Origin: Lentilactobacillus buchneri
Lineage (GTDB): Bacteria; Bacillota; Bacilli; Lactobacillales; Lactobacillaceae
DNA length: 64,000 bases
Reading direction: 5' to 3'
Assembly: GCF_018314255.1 (NCBI RefSeq)
Contig: NZ_CP073066.1
Location: 992,001-1,056,000, forward strand
The position numbers were made by a program, and so were the translations under genes. Shown piece by piece: positions 53,127-63,337 of this stretch. The notes below the pieces were generated by a model, which worked only from the letters and a program-made list of their open reading frames with translations, made no database searches and was not told the DNA's origin. The stretch's first letter is position 1; every line of letters starts with the position of its first letter.

Positions 53127-54938
53127 CTATTTACCTGCTTTATAATCCAGTGGTAATGAAGTCCAACGCTTCTTCAAATAAAAGGCTGCGGCTTTTGGTT
53201 GACGATCCCGGGTAAAGATCCCCTTCTTGTTACCGTTAACCCGCATGTTGCCTTCCACGGTCTGGAAGTCGGCCAGGTTCCAAGGTTGTTCACCCCGGAT
53301 AAAGTCGTAGGAGTCAAATACCCGATCGAACATATCCAGCAATTCGATTTGATACTCCTCGCTCCACATAATCGATGGCAACTTGTGCAGTCCTGGTTCA
53401 GTATCGGCACCATATTCTGAGAAGACAATCGGCCTATCGATGTCAGAATTCTTCCATTCATCCAATTCAGCCCGCAAACCAGCTTCACCATCAGAGATTT
53501 CGTATCCCCACTTGTGGTACCAGCCTGGATAACGGTTCAGGAGGTAGAAGTCAGGGAATTTCAAACACTTGGATTTTTCAAAGGTGTCGTCCTCGTTAAG
53601 GGTAAAGGTTCTTGGTCGTTGTTCAGGATCCAAATCCTTTGAATCATTAAACAACTTGGTAAAGTATGGCACCGCCGAGTCAGTTGAAGTATCCGGTTCG
53701 TTGCATAAGCTCCATGCCAGGACACTTGGATGGTTCTTATCACGCTTGATCATGTCCTTAACCTGATCAATATGCTTCTTGTACAATTCATCAATCCAGT
53801 CACCGTCAAAGAATGATTGGTTTAAACCGCCGAGGAAACTGGCTGCAGCCATCTTGAACCCAACAGCAGGCACTTCATCGGTAATCAGAATGCCTTCGCG
53901 ATCGGCAAATTTATAGACCTGTTCATCGTATGGATAGTGCGAACTTCTAAATGAGTTGGCTCCAATCCATTTCATCAGATTCATATCACGTCGTTCAACG
54001 TTCAAATCAAATGCCCGACCGGCATAAATGCTGTCTTCGTGACGACCAAAGCCGCGCAGGTAGACAGATTTGTGGTTGACTAAGATTTCGTGACCTTTGA
54101 TTTCGATGGTTCGCAAACCAATTTCATCACTGTATTCATCACCAGCCTTGCCAGCATCCAATAACTCAAATTTGATGGTGTACAAATAGGCGTCGCGAAC
54201 CTGCCATAATGTCGGATTCTTAACCACCAAATCACCAGTCTGTCCTTCAGCGGTTGCGACCACCTTGCCATCCTCATCGCTCAGGCTGACTTTGAAATTG
54301 CTGCCGTCAGTTGCTTGGACACTATAATGAACGGTTGCCTGATCCTCACTGACATCATAGGTTGTTGAGTAATCATAAATATGGTTCTTCGGAACGGCTA
54401 ATAAATGAACACTCCGGTTTAAGCCCGAATAGTTATAGAAATCAAAGAAAGGCTTAGCCATCTTCTTGCCGTTCTTCAAAGTGGCTGTATCACCTGCTGG
54501 CAATGCATCTCGATGAAGTTCATTGTTCATCTTCAAAGTCACAATATTTTCTTGACCTAATTTCACTGCATCGGTAATATCTGCAGTGAAAGGCAGAAAG
54601 CCGCCTTCGTGTGAGCGAATTTCTTGGCCATTTACATAAACGGTTGCTCGGTGGGTTGCTGCTCCAAAACGCAACTGAATGGTCTGGCCATCCATGTAGG
54701 TTGGTACGAAGAACTTCTTGGCGTACCAGAAATCCCCGGTATACTCACGGGAATCTTTGTCGGTAAAGAAATCATTAAAGCTGGCTGGGACCGGCATCTT
54801 AATTGGATCGTCAAAACCGGTTGTCCATCCCTTGGCCTCACCTTGAGCTTGTGGGTCAAACTTAAAATCCCATAAGCCGTCTAACTTTTGATCTTGTCTA
54901 AATTGATTGGTAACTGGATAAAGTAAACCTTTTTCCAT
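53127..54938 (-). CDS. uidA: Beta-glucuronidase, GH2
   Basis: A 603-residue enzyme closely resembling E. coli GusA along its whole length. Acid/base Glu414 is in LCNEPDTS and nucleophile Glu508 in FSEYGADTEPGLH; the carboxylate-recognising NKKGIFTRDR (N-x-K motif) is present, which separates glucuronidases from GH2 galactosidases. The N-terminal sugar-binding and Ig-like domains are complete. ATG lies eight bases after AGGAGG. It heads an operon with the GH59 gene. A LacI/cre-type site lies 45 bp upstream. Confidence 0.96.
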   Translation of the reverse strand: MEKGLLYPVTNQFRQDQKLDGLWDFKFDPQAQGEAKGWTTGFDDPIKMPVPASFNDFFTDKDSREYTGDFWYAKKFFVPTYMDGQTIQLRFGAATHRATVYVNGQEIRSHEGGFLPFTADITDAVKLGQENIVTLKMNNELHRDALPAGDTATLKNGKKMAKPFFDFYNYSGLNRSVHLLAVPKNHIYDYSTTYDVSEDQATVHYSVQATDGSNFKVSLSDEDGKVVATAEGQTGDLVVKNPTLWQVRDAYLYTIKFELLDAGKAGDEYSDEIGLRTIEIKGHEILVNHKSVYLRGFGRHEDSIYAGRAFDLNVERRDMNLMKWIGANSFRSSHYPYDEQVYKFADREGILITDEVPAVGFKMAAASFLGGLNQSFFDGDWIDELYKKHIDQVKDMIKRDKNHPSVLAWSLCNEPDTSTDSAVPYFTKLFNDSKDLDPEQRPRTFTLNEDDTFEKSKCLKFPDFYLLNRYPGWYHKWGYEISDGEAGLRAELDEWKNSDIDRPIVFSEYGADTEPGLHKLPSIMWSEEYQIELLDMFDRVFDSYDFIRGEQPWNLADFQTVEGNMRVNGNKKGIFTRDRQPKAAAFYLKKRWTSLPLDYKAGK

Positions 54939-54983
54939 CGTTTCATCCTCCTAGGGTTTAAAAGTGGTAATTGTTTATCACTT

Positions 54984-54998
54984 TCGCAAGCGCTTTCT
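54984..54998. promoter_or_regulatory. Candidate cre/LacI-type operator of uidA
   Basis: CGCAAGCGCTTTC, a dyad around a central CG, lies upstream of uidA. It deviates at two places from the cre consensus, so it may be the site of the LacI-type regulator at 55529. The rest of 55000-55240 contains no gene. Confidence 0.55.
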
Positions 54999-55240
54999 TT
55001 TGTGCTGTTGCTTTAATTTTACTATATTATCGGGTATAGTCAATAGATTTTAGTAAAACTATTCTAAAGGGGACGAGAATCCCCGTCGCTATTGAGAAAA
55101 ACATCCTAGAGAATGAGGCTTGCTTTTTCCTTTGATGACTTGGATTCTACGTTATAACAGATGTTAATCTTTAAATTTACTAAAAAAACAGGCTGGGCAA
55201 AAGTTATTCGCTTTTGACCCTGCCTGTTATTTTGCGTGAG

Positions 55241-55375
55241 CACCACTTTTACCTTGCTGAAACATGCATCAATCGGCTGATCCCGGCCATTTAAGCCGGC
55301 AAACCAATCATTCCAAGCCCCGGAATAATCGCTTAATCGCCTTAAATTCTGGGATCAAAACGCCTCTTGCTCCAC
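55241..55375 (+). repeat. 135-bp palindromic intergenic repeat, copy D
   Basis: Same borders as copy A. Its central part is more diverged (GGCCATTTAAGCCGGCAAACC), but the closing stem TGATCCC/GGGATCA is kept. Confidence 0.86.
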
Positions 55376-55386
55376 TCTTGCATTAG

Positions 55387-55520
55387 CACCACTTTTACTT
55401 TGCCGAAACGTGCAACAATCGGCTGATCCCCGCCATGTAAGGCAATTAAGCAATCATTCCAAAACCGGGAATAATCACTTAATTACCTTACATTCTGGGA
55501 TCAAAGCGCCTCTTGCTCCA
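55387..55520 (+). repeat. 134-bp palindromic intergenic repeat, copy E
   Basis: Same borders as copy A, in tandem with copy D (11 bp apart). It ends eight bases before the stop codon of the LacI gene. Confidence 0.86.
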
Positions 55521-55528
55521 CTCTGATT

Positions 55529-56614
<1,086 letters not shown>

Positions 56615-56629
56615 TCATAATATAGAAAG

Positions 56630-56661
56630 AACCTCTGTATGAATAATATCATACAGAGGTT
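56630..56661 (-). terminator. Terminator after the MFS transporter
   Basis: AACCTCTGTATGA pairs with TCATACAGAGGTT; TTCTTTCT follows on the complement. Confidence 0.75.
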
Positions 56662-56698
56662 CAGAAATACATTTAGATTAGTAAAATTCACAAAAACA

Positions 56699-57883
56699 TT
56701 AAGCTTCGGGAACAGTTCTTCGCGGCCGATTGGCTAATAATTTGACCAACTCGATGATTCCCAGAATTGAGGCAATCACGCCGGACATCATAAACAAACT
56801 GCGGTCAGTACCGCCGATGTTGATGAACTTGCTGACGTATGGGCAAAGGAAGTTGGCGCCATTGGTACTGATCATCAAAATAGTCGTCGCGTCATTGCCA
56901 TATTTTTTGGGAACAAACGACAGTCCTTTGGAAAAAATGAACGGAATAAACAGACCAAAGCTAAAACCAACGGTAAAAGCCCCGATGAAGCAGGCCAACG
57001 CCGAGCCGGCCGTACTGATCATGAAGACACCCACGGCTTCAATGGCAATCGCCATGACCAAAGTGGCGTTTTTGGCAATCGATTCAATAAAGCCATAAAT
57101 CAGGCCGCCAATAATCGTGCCGATCGACATCACAACGACCGCCGTGGATCCAACTGACAAGGCGCCGAAATGATTATTCAAAATGTAGGTTGGCATTTTC
57201 ACATTAACAGTCATGTAGAACACCATCAAGATGAACATGACGATCCAATAATAACCAAACTGCAACTTGGACATCCAAGAGACTTTCTCGTCAGCTTGAC
57301 CGACAGTTTGGGGATCATCGTTATCATAACGAACTTCAGGTACGTAGAAAAGATACAGTACAAACAAGACGACGCTGATCAAATAAATTCCAAACGCCAT
57401 CCGCCAGTTACTGTACATCAATATCAGACCAACTCCCAGTGCACCGCCGGCAGCCCCCAAACCTTGAAAAGTGTTCTGAAAACCCAGCATCCGTTCACGC
57501 TGCTGACCGCTGTACAGGCGATCAATCAAACTGATACAAAGGGTGTTAAAAGCTCCAATTCCAGCTCCCATAATCGCTCTGGCAATCAACAAGACTGCAA
57601 CGCTTGGTGAAAACATTGAAAGTCCTGCTCCAAATGCGGTTAATGCAGTTCCTGCCAGAACTAATTTTTTGGTGCCAATTCGTTTGACAATCAAGCTGCT
57701 GAGGATAATCACTACGGCCATCGTGAATGATGGGATGGTGACAGTCAGCTCGGCCGTTTCCGATGAAACCGCTGGAAATTGTTTCATTAATCCGGGAATT
57801 GTGGAAGCCGTCGCCCCCGTTGACATTGGTAATAATGACAGCATCAGAATCGAAAACGACATCATTCCAGATTTTTTGTTCAT
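56699..57883 (-). CDS. MFS transporter of the glycan locus
   Basis: A 394-residue, 12-helix major facilitator (LPMSTGATASTIPGLMKQF, ARAIMGAGIGAFNTLCISL, GFSFGLFIPFIFSKGLSF). It has the look of drug/H+ antiporter-type MFS, but position between a LacI regulator and glycosidase genes suggests sugar or glucuronide traffic. ATG follows TTAGGAGG. A one-mismatch cre lies about 120 bp upstream. Confidence 0.87.
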   Translation of the reverse strand: MNKKSGMMSFSILMLSLLPMSTGATASTIPGLMKQFPAVSSETAELTVTIPSFTMAVVIILSSLIVKRIGTKKLVLAGTALTAFGAGLSMFSPSVAVLLIARAIMGAGIGAFNTLCISLIDRLYSGQQRERMLGFQNTFQGLGAAGGALGVGLILMYSNWRMAFGIYLISVVLFVLYLFYVPEVRYDNDDPQTVGQADEKVSWMSKLQFGYYWIVMFILMVFYMTVNVKMPTYILNNHFGALSVGSTAVVVMSIGTIIGGLIYGFIESIAKNATLVMAIAIEAVGVFMISTAGSALACFIGAFTVGFSFGLFIPFIFSKGLSFVPKKYGNDATTILMISTNGANFLCPYVSKFINIGGTDRSLFMMSGVIASILGIIELVKLLANRPRRTVPEA

Positions 57884-57999
57884 ATTTTAATAGCCTCCTA
57901 AGCACTCGAACCCCCGACAGCAAGCCAACCTTGCTGCTTTCGAATTTATTATAGGCCATTATGAAAATTCAGTATATAGATTTTTGAAACATTTTCATG

Positions 58000-58014
58000 A
58001 TGTAAGCGTTAAGA
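58000..58014. promoter_or_regulatory. Candidate cre upstream of the MFS gene
   Basis: ATGTAAGCGTTAAGA fits the cre consensus except for one position. Other than this, 57884-58100 shows no gene. Confidence 0.5.
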
Positions 58015-58103
58015 ATGAAAATCTTTTGAAAATGCCCCGGATTCCAGCCAAAAAAGGTCATTATTCAACCTCAAAATGCCAGCTGTCTTACCTGCCAATA
58101 CAC

Positions 58104-58139
58104 AAAAAGCCCCTCCAAGCAGGATTGCTTGGAGGGGCT
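58104..58139 (-). terminator. Strong terminator after the GH127 operon
   Basis: AGCCCCTCCAAGCA pairs with TGCTTGGAGGGGCT, then T5 on the complement. A second small hairpin, GATGTTAT/ATAACATC, lies at about 58170-58193. Confidence 0.92.
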
Positions 58140-58260
58140 CGATCCTTATACGAATGGGGTTCGTTGTGATGTTATGTCAGAAATAACATCAGGATCTCGT
58201 CATACTATACAGCATTTTAACCAATTATGAAAGAGGTTGAAAACGCTAACTTTAAATGAT

Positions 58261-60231
58261 TTATTTATTTAACCAAACTCTCATTTGACCATTCTCACGG
58301 TTAGCCCATGCGTAGTATGGCACCATCTTCAGGTCAACTGATTCTGACTCAACCGGCTGACTGGCGTCAACATACAAAGGTGCATCCTTGGAATCCAACT
58401 TTTGTCGTTGAGCAGCAACTTTGACAACTCCGACACCATCTAACAATTTCTCATCGAAGTGGTAGTCGGTATTAGCGTCTGTTGCAACTTCATATGAAGC
58501 CAGTGGTGCTTGGTTGTCGGCTTCTTCAGCTGCATAAACGATTGGTCCACGTTGAACGGCAACCTTGCCAAAGTCAGCACTGACTCTGTTGCTGGCGCGC
58601 ATGATCTTGACGTCCATATCGAGCTTCAAATCAATGGTTAACGACTTGGCATCAACATCGATGTAGATGAAGCCATCTTCAACAGGCAAGGTGGTTGACT
58701 TACCGTCAACAGTCAAGTCGAAGTTAGCGGACCAGCTAGGAATCCGAATGCCCAGCTTGAATGATTTGGCGTCTGGGTTGGCGATCTCATAATGAATGTC
58801 GCCGCTCCATGGGAAGTGGTTCGTTTGCGAAATCTTCAGACCGTCATCAAATTCAGCATCGTTAGAGATAAACTGATGTGACAAGATCGTATCACCATTC
58901 ACAGTGTAGAGATACTCATCAACTGAGGCGATCAAACGTGCAAGATTGGCAGGACAGCAGGCGCAACCGAACCAATCAGCCCGGTGAGTCAAAACATGGG
59001 ACTTACCTGGATTACCCTTTGAAGCAACTGGATCTGCTTCCAATGGGTTGACATAGAAGAAGTGCTTGCCATCAAGTGCCATGCCGCTTAAGGCACCGTT
59101 GAACAGTTCCTTTTCCAGCACGTCGGCGTATTCACCTTTGGCGTGGATGTTCAGCATTTGACGGGCAAAGAAGGACATCCCAACTGAAGCACAAGTCTCG
59201 CCGTAATCAGTATCATTGGGCAGGTCATAGTCGTAGGTAAAAGCTTCACCAGTCGTGGTTTGACCAATATTACCAGTGATATACATCTGACGTTTAACAA
59301 TGTCGTTCCAGAAGCGATCACAGGCAGCTAACAAATCTTTGTCGCCAGTGTAGCGGGCAACGTAAGCCATTCCGGTGCACAGGTAGACAACTCGAACAGC
59401 GTGGCCATGAGGAACTTTTTGATCCTTGATCGGTTCTGCGGCCAAGTAGTACTCACGGGTGAAATCACGCATCCCTGGGATGAGGTCGCGGTCAGGACTG
59501 TCGCCATCAGCTTGAATCTGCTTTTCAAAGAATGCCGGATCTTGGCCCCGTTGGTTCAAGAAGTAGTGGGCCAAGTCAAGGTAACGTTTTTCACCGGTTT
59601 CTTCATATAAACGTGACAGTGCTAATTCGATTTCAGGGTGACCATCGTAGCCGGGAATCTTGCCTTCTTCAAGGCCAAAGTTGCGGTCGATGCAGTCAGC
59701 CATCCGTTTAGCAATGTCCAAAGCTTTTTCATTGCCAGTCTCATGATGATAGGCAACTCCTGCTTCGATGTAGTGACCCATCGTGTAAAGTTCGTGTGAC
59801 TGTTGGAGTCGCTTGAATTTACGTTCTGGGGCGTCGATTTGGAAGTAGGTTGACAGATAGCCGTCGTCATCTTGGGCGTCAGCGATCAAATCAATCAGAT
59901 TATCGGTAATCTTCTTGAGGTCTGGATTTGGATGATACCCGAATGAGTATGCGGCCGCTTCCAACCACTTGTAGACATCGGTGTCTTGGAATGGAAAGCC
60001 ATAGTGGTGGCCTTTCATTTGACCGGCAGCGATCTTCAAGTTGGCAATCGCATGACTGTTCTTGTCTTGGCCATTGTTTTGGGGATCTTCAGAAATAGAA
60101 ATGTCGGCTTCGTCGTTCATAACCTTCCATTGATATGGCAGGACTTCTTTGACGACGAGTTCACGGTAGCGTTTCCAGAAATCTGAAGTAACCTTGACCT
60201 TATTTAATTTTGGTGTGGTATAAACTTGCAT
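58261..60231 (-). CDS. GH127 beta-L-arabinofuranosidase
   Basis: A 656-residue member of the former DUF1680 group. Catalytic residues known from bifidobacterial HypBA1 line up with a constant offset: acid/base Glu329 in TTGEAFTYD, zinc ligands Glu345 and Cys347 in GETCAS, nucleophile Cys425 and ligand Cys426 in GCACCPANL. The (alpha/alpha)6 barrel (DDDGYLSTYFQ, LYTMGHYIEAGVAYH) and C-terminal beta domains are complete. No signal peptide, so it works on imported beta-L-arabinosides. It starts 39 bp after the permease gene. Confidence 0.95.
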   Translation of the reverse strand: MQVYTTPKLNKVKVTSDFWKRYRELVVKEVLPYQWKVMNDEADISISEDPQNNGQDKNSHAIANLKIAAGQMKGHHYGFPFQDTDVYKWLEAAAYSFGYHPNPDLKKITDNLIDLIADAQDDDGYLSTYFQIDAPERKFKRLQQSHELYTMGHYIEAGVAYHHETGNEKALDIAKRMADCIDRNFGLEEGKIPGYDGHPEIELALSRLYEETGEKRYLDLAHYFLNQRGQDPAFFEKQIQADGDSPDRDLIPGMRDFTREYYLAAEPIKDQKVPHGHAVRVVYLCTGMAYVARYTGDKDLLAACDRFWNDIVKRQMYITGNIGQTTTGEAFTYDYDLPNDTDYGETCASVGMSFFARQMLNIHAKGEYADVLEKELFNGALSGMALDGKHFFYVNPLEADPVASKGNPGKSHVLTHRADWFGCACCPANLARLIASVDEYLYTVNGDTILSHQFISNDAEFDDGLKISQTNHFPWSGDIHYEIANPDAKSFKLGIRIPSWSANFDLTVDGKSTTLPVEDGFIYIDVDAKSLTIDLKLDMDVKIMRASNRVSADFGKVAVQRGPIVYAAEEADNQAPLASYEVATDANTDYHFDEKLLDGVGVVKVAAQRQKLDSKDAPLYVDASQPVESESVDLKMVPYYAWANRENGQMRVWLNK

Positions 60232-60270
60232 ACTATGCGTTCCTCCTAAAGTTTAAAATCAATCTCACAA

Positions 60271-61689
60271 TTAAGCTTGTGCAGCTTCAGCGTTCTTTTC
60301 AGCTTCGGCGTTCCGCTTTGCAAGGTCAGCCTTAACAACTGGTTCGTGGTTTTCCCATTTACGATACATAATCATCAAGATAACACTGATTGCGTAAATG
60401 ATAATTGGAACCCAGACGAAGGTAAAGCTGATTCCACCAAGACTTGCGCTTGATTGAGTTGCATTGGCAGCGTTGAAACCGAAACCTTTGAGAAGCATTG
60501 AAGCAATGAATGAACCAAATCCTGAACCCATTTGGATACAGAATGAAGCACCGATGGCAGTTAAGAATCCGTTGGCACGGATACCAGTCTTCCATTCACC
60601 AAAGTCAACGGTATCACCGACCATGGCGAAGAACATTGTGCAGGCACTACCTGAACCGATACATGCGACACACCAGCCGATCAGAGCGGAAGTGACGTTT
60701 GAACCAGCTAAACCAACCCATGCTTGACCAACCATGGTCATCAGCAGGAAGAAGATTGTGGTGCCCCACTTGTGCATAAATTTAACGAAGAATGGAACTG
60801 AAGCCATTCCGATAACTTGGATAATTGTGAAACCGTTGAAGAATGAAATCAGACCCTTGCTGCCCATGTTGTACTGGAAGTAGTAAGGCATTGAAGCGTT
60901 ACGAACGATAAATGCAGTCCAGTAAGCCAAGTTGGCAACAACAATCAAGACCCAAGGCCAGTTGCCTTTAGTGGCTTTCAAACTTTCTTTAATGGTAATC
61001 ACTTTTTCGTTTTCGATATTCTTTTCACGCATATCAAAGAAGGCGATGATTAAGAGAAGGAAGGCAACGATTGAGTAAACACCAACAGCTAATGACCAAC
61101 CTTTTTGCTCGTTCCCACCGCCGAGTAAACCAGCGAATGGAATGATGAAAGTAACGGCGAAGAAGTTACCAACGTTACCAAGAACCAAACGAATTGAGTT
61201 GGCTTGCATCCGGCCGTCGGTACTTGAAGTTAAGTTAGGCAAAACCGAAGTGATTGGTGTGGACATTGCGGTGTATGATAAGTCGGCTAAGATGTACATA
61301 ACACCGGCGTAAACAACTTTTAAAGTGCCGCTCAATGCTGGGGTGGTAAACAGTAACCAGACAAAGATGGCAAATGGCAATGACATCCACAAGAACCAAG
61401 GACGACTCTTACCATATTTACTGTGGGTGTGGTCAACCAAGATACCCATGACAGGAGCACCAATGGCATCAAAGACACGGCCGATCAGAAGTAAAACACC
61501 GGCCGTTCCAACAGAGAGACCGAAGACGTTGGTGAAGAAGTAAAGCATGTAAGAACTGATAATACAGTACAGTAAGTTACCAGACATATCAGTAAAACCA
61601 TAGGTAATCTTTCTGTGCCAAGGTAACGTGTCGTTAAGCAATGCTTGAGCACTTGCCGTATTTGAATCTACGTTTGCATTTGAGCTCAT
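60271..61689 (-). CDS. GPH-family oligosaccharide:cation symporter (no EIIA domain)
   Basis: A 472-residue permease of 12 helices: KITYGFTDMSGNLLYCIISS, the charged loop LVDHTHSKYGKSRPW and GDTVDFGEWKTGIRANGFLT. Unlike the permease at 4387 it lacks the EIIA tail, so it is not directly HPr-controlled. It is cotranscribed with GH127 and divergent from an AraC regulator; probably it imports arabinose-containing oligosaccharides. ATG follows TTTGGAGG. Confidence 0.92.
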   Translation of the reverse strand: MSSNANVDSNTASAQALLNDTLPWHRKITYGFTDMSGNLLYCIISSYMLYFFTNVFGLSVGTAGVLLLIGRVFDAIGAPVMGILVDHTHSKYGKSRPWFLWMSLPFAIFVWLLFTTPALSGTLKVVYAGVMYILADLSYTAMSTPITSVLPNLTSSTDGRMQANSIRLVLGNVGNFFAVTFIIPFAGLLGGGNEQKGWSLAVGVYSIVAFLLLIIAFFDMREKNIENEKVITIKESLKATKGNWPWVLIVVANLAYWTAFIVRNASMPYYFQYNMGSKGLISFFNGFTIIQVIGMASVPFFVKFMHKWGTTIFFLLMTMVGQAWVGLAGSNVTSALIGWCVACIGSGSACTMFFAMVGDTVDFGEWKTGIRANGFLTAIGASFCIQMGSGFGSFIASMLLKGFGFNAANATQSSASLGGISFTFVWVPIIIYAISVILMIMYRKWENHEPVVKADLAKRNAEAEKNAEAAQA

Positions 61690-61884
61690 GATAATTCCTC
61701 CAAATAAATTAATTTTGGTAACCCGCTCATTGTTGGGCGGATAAAAATGATTGCTGAAACACTGAAACTAACCCGATTAAGAAACTGGTGAGCTTCTTAG
61801 TCGATCGTCAATTTGAACCATTGGCCTCAACTTCCTTTCTGAAAAATCAATGTTCAAAACATAACTTGTTTTTACAAGTCTTAT

Positions 61885-61899
61885 AGTAAGCGTTTCCAA
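61885..61899. promoter_or_regulatory. cre site in front of the GPH/GH127 operon
   Basis: On the complement, TTGGAAACGCTTACT matches WTGNAANCGNWNNCW at all positions. It lies in the divergent region between the permease and the AraC gene. Confidence 0.75.
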
Positions 61900-62005
61900 A
61901 TAATAAAAAAAGGTCTATAATGGCAAAAGAAGTGATGATATCCGACCAGTTGAGAAAATATTGGGTTCCGTGATAGCGTCACGAGGCCAATAGTGACACT
62001 GTTTT

Positions 62006-62076
62006 GTACATTTGGTGACTGTTTCCGACATTGCCGTAAAACTATTTTTGCGTACATTTGGTGACGATTTCCGACA
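62006..62076 (+). promoter_or_regulatory. Two direct repeats, candidate AraC-type operator
   Basis: GTACATTTGGTGAC..TTTCCGACA occurs at 62006-62030 and 62052-62076 (23 of 25 positions identical). The repeats are 46 bp apart, close to four helical turns. Direct repeats of this size just before an AraC-family gene are typical operators. Confidence 0.75.
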
Positions 62077-62097
62077 CCGTTAGGAGGTTGGCTTGAA

Positions 62098-63048
62098 ATG
62101 TTATTCTCAACGTTCACAATGGAAAAAACGCTACTCTACTATAAAGGTGGTGAATTTTTAGCTCATAAAGGCTGGCACCATCGACGCATGTATCATAAGG
62201 GTGATTATGAATTAATCCTATGTATTAAGGGACCGATTTATCTACAGATTGGCGATCGGCGGTATACCCTCAACACCCACGAAGTCTTGATTGTCCCGCC
62301 GTTTACCACTTTTTATGGTTATCAAGATTCCCCAGGTGACGTCGACTTCTACTGGGTTCACTTTTTCTCCCAGCACAAAGAAGATACGCTCACTGCCGAT
62401 GAAGACGACATGACTGAAAAAGTTAAAGCCAGTACCAGCAAGAAGCGGCAAATTTTTCTGCCGCAGTATTTCAAATTAGCCGATTATGAAGAGGCAACCA
62501 TTCTGATTCATCAGATTCTATCAATCCACAATGAATTATCATTTATCGAAGAACGGGACTATCTGGTTTCTGCACTTTTAATTCAGCTGTACAAGTCATA
62601 CTTCAATCGTCCCGATGCCAATGAAGACAGCTCGCGGATTAACAGTCTCAAAGAATGGATTCGGGCTAACATGTCCAGTGATTTAACCGTCGCAGAGATT
62701 GCCGACCGCAGTCATCTGAATCCAGATTATTTGACCAGGCTGTTCAAACACTGCACCGGCATGACAACCTTGCAGTACTTGAATCACGTCAAAATTGAAG
62801 TGGCGACACTGCTGCTGATTCGAACCGATATGTCGATCAAGCAAATCGCCGACAACTCTTACTTCAACGATCCAAAGGTCTTCATGCGGCGTTTCAAGAG
62901 TGCCACCGGGTTATCGCCGACTGAGTATCGCAAGTCCTACAACCTGATTCACCTTAACAATCCCCACGTTGATCCACAGATTCCAATTCCCAAGCGAATT
63001 GCCGATTCAATTGATTACATCCCTGAGAATGGTGACATTCCAGAATAA
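62098..63048 (+). CDS. AraC-family transcriptional regulator
   Basis: A 316-residue regulator with an N-terminal cupin sugar-binding domain (YTLNTHEVLIVPPFTTFYGY, VDFYWVHF) and a C-terminal double helix-turn-helix (LTVAEIADRSHLNPDYLTRL, SIKQIADNSYFNDPKVFMRR, FKSATGLSPTEYRKSY). It is divergent from the GPH/GH127 operon and likely its activator. ATG lies ten bases after TTAGGAGG. Confidence 0.93.
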   Translation: MLFSTFTMEKTLLYYKGGEFLAHKGWHHRRMYHKGDYELILCIKGPIYLQIGDRRYTLNTHEVLIVPPFTTFYGYQDSPGDVDFYWVHFFSQHKEDTLTADEDDMTEKVKASTSKKRQIFLPQYFKLADYEEATILIHQILSIHNELSFIEERDYLVSALLIQLYKSYFNRPDANEDSSRINSLKEWIRANMSSDLTVAEIADRSHLNPDYLTRLFKHCTGMTTLQYLNHVKIEVATLLLIRTDMSIKQIADNSYFNDPKVFMRRFKSATGLSPTEYRKSYNLIHLNNPHVDPQIPIPKRIADSIDYIPENGDIPE

Positions 63049-63064
63049 TAGGAGGAATTATCTA

Positions 63065-63262
63065 ATGAAATTTTTTACCAAAAAGTTTGCCGGCCAGTCC
63101 ATCCTATCGTGGGTTTTCCAACTCGCGTTAATTTACGTTGCCTGGCAGGTCAGCACCCATGCGATGGCCAATAATATTACAACTATTTCAATCGCAGCCG
63201 TTTTGTTACTCGCAATTTACTGGAGCTTTTCACTTGATCGACGAAGTGGAAACAATAAGTAA
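63065..63262 (+). CDS. Small membrane protein, 65 aa, unknown function
   Basis: ATG at 63065 follows AATAGGAGG. The product has a basic N-terminus (MKFFTKKF), two hydrophobic helices (about residues 13-28 and 38-55) and a basic tail RRSGNNK. It starts 16 bp after the AraC stop and is probably cotranscribed. I recognise no family. Confidence 0.75.
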   Translation: MKFFTKKFAGQSILSWVFQLALIYVAWQVSTHAMANNITTISIAAVLLLAIYWSFSLDRRSGNNK

Positions 63263-63337
63263 ACATTCTTCCGAAAGGCCCTCATTCATGTTAGTATCAC
63301 AGTGATGTGTATATACATAGATGGGAGTTGAGTGATT

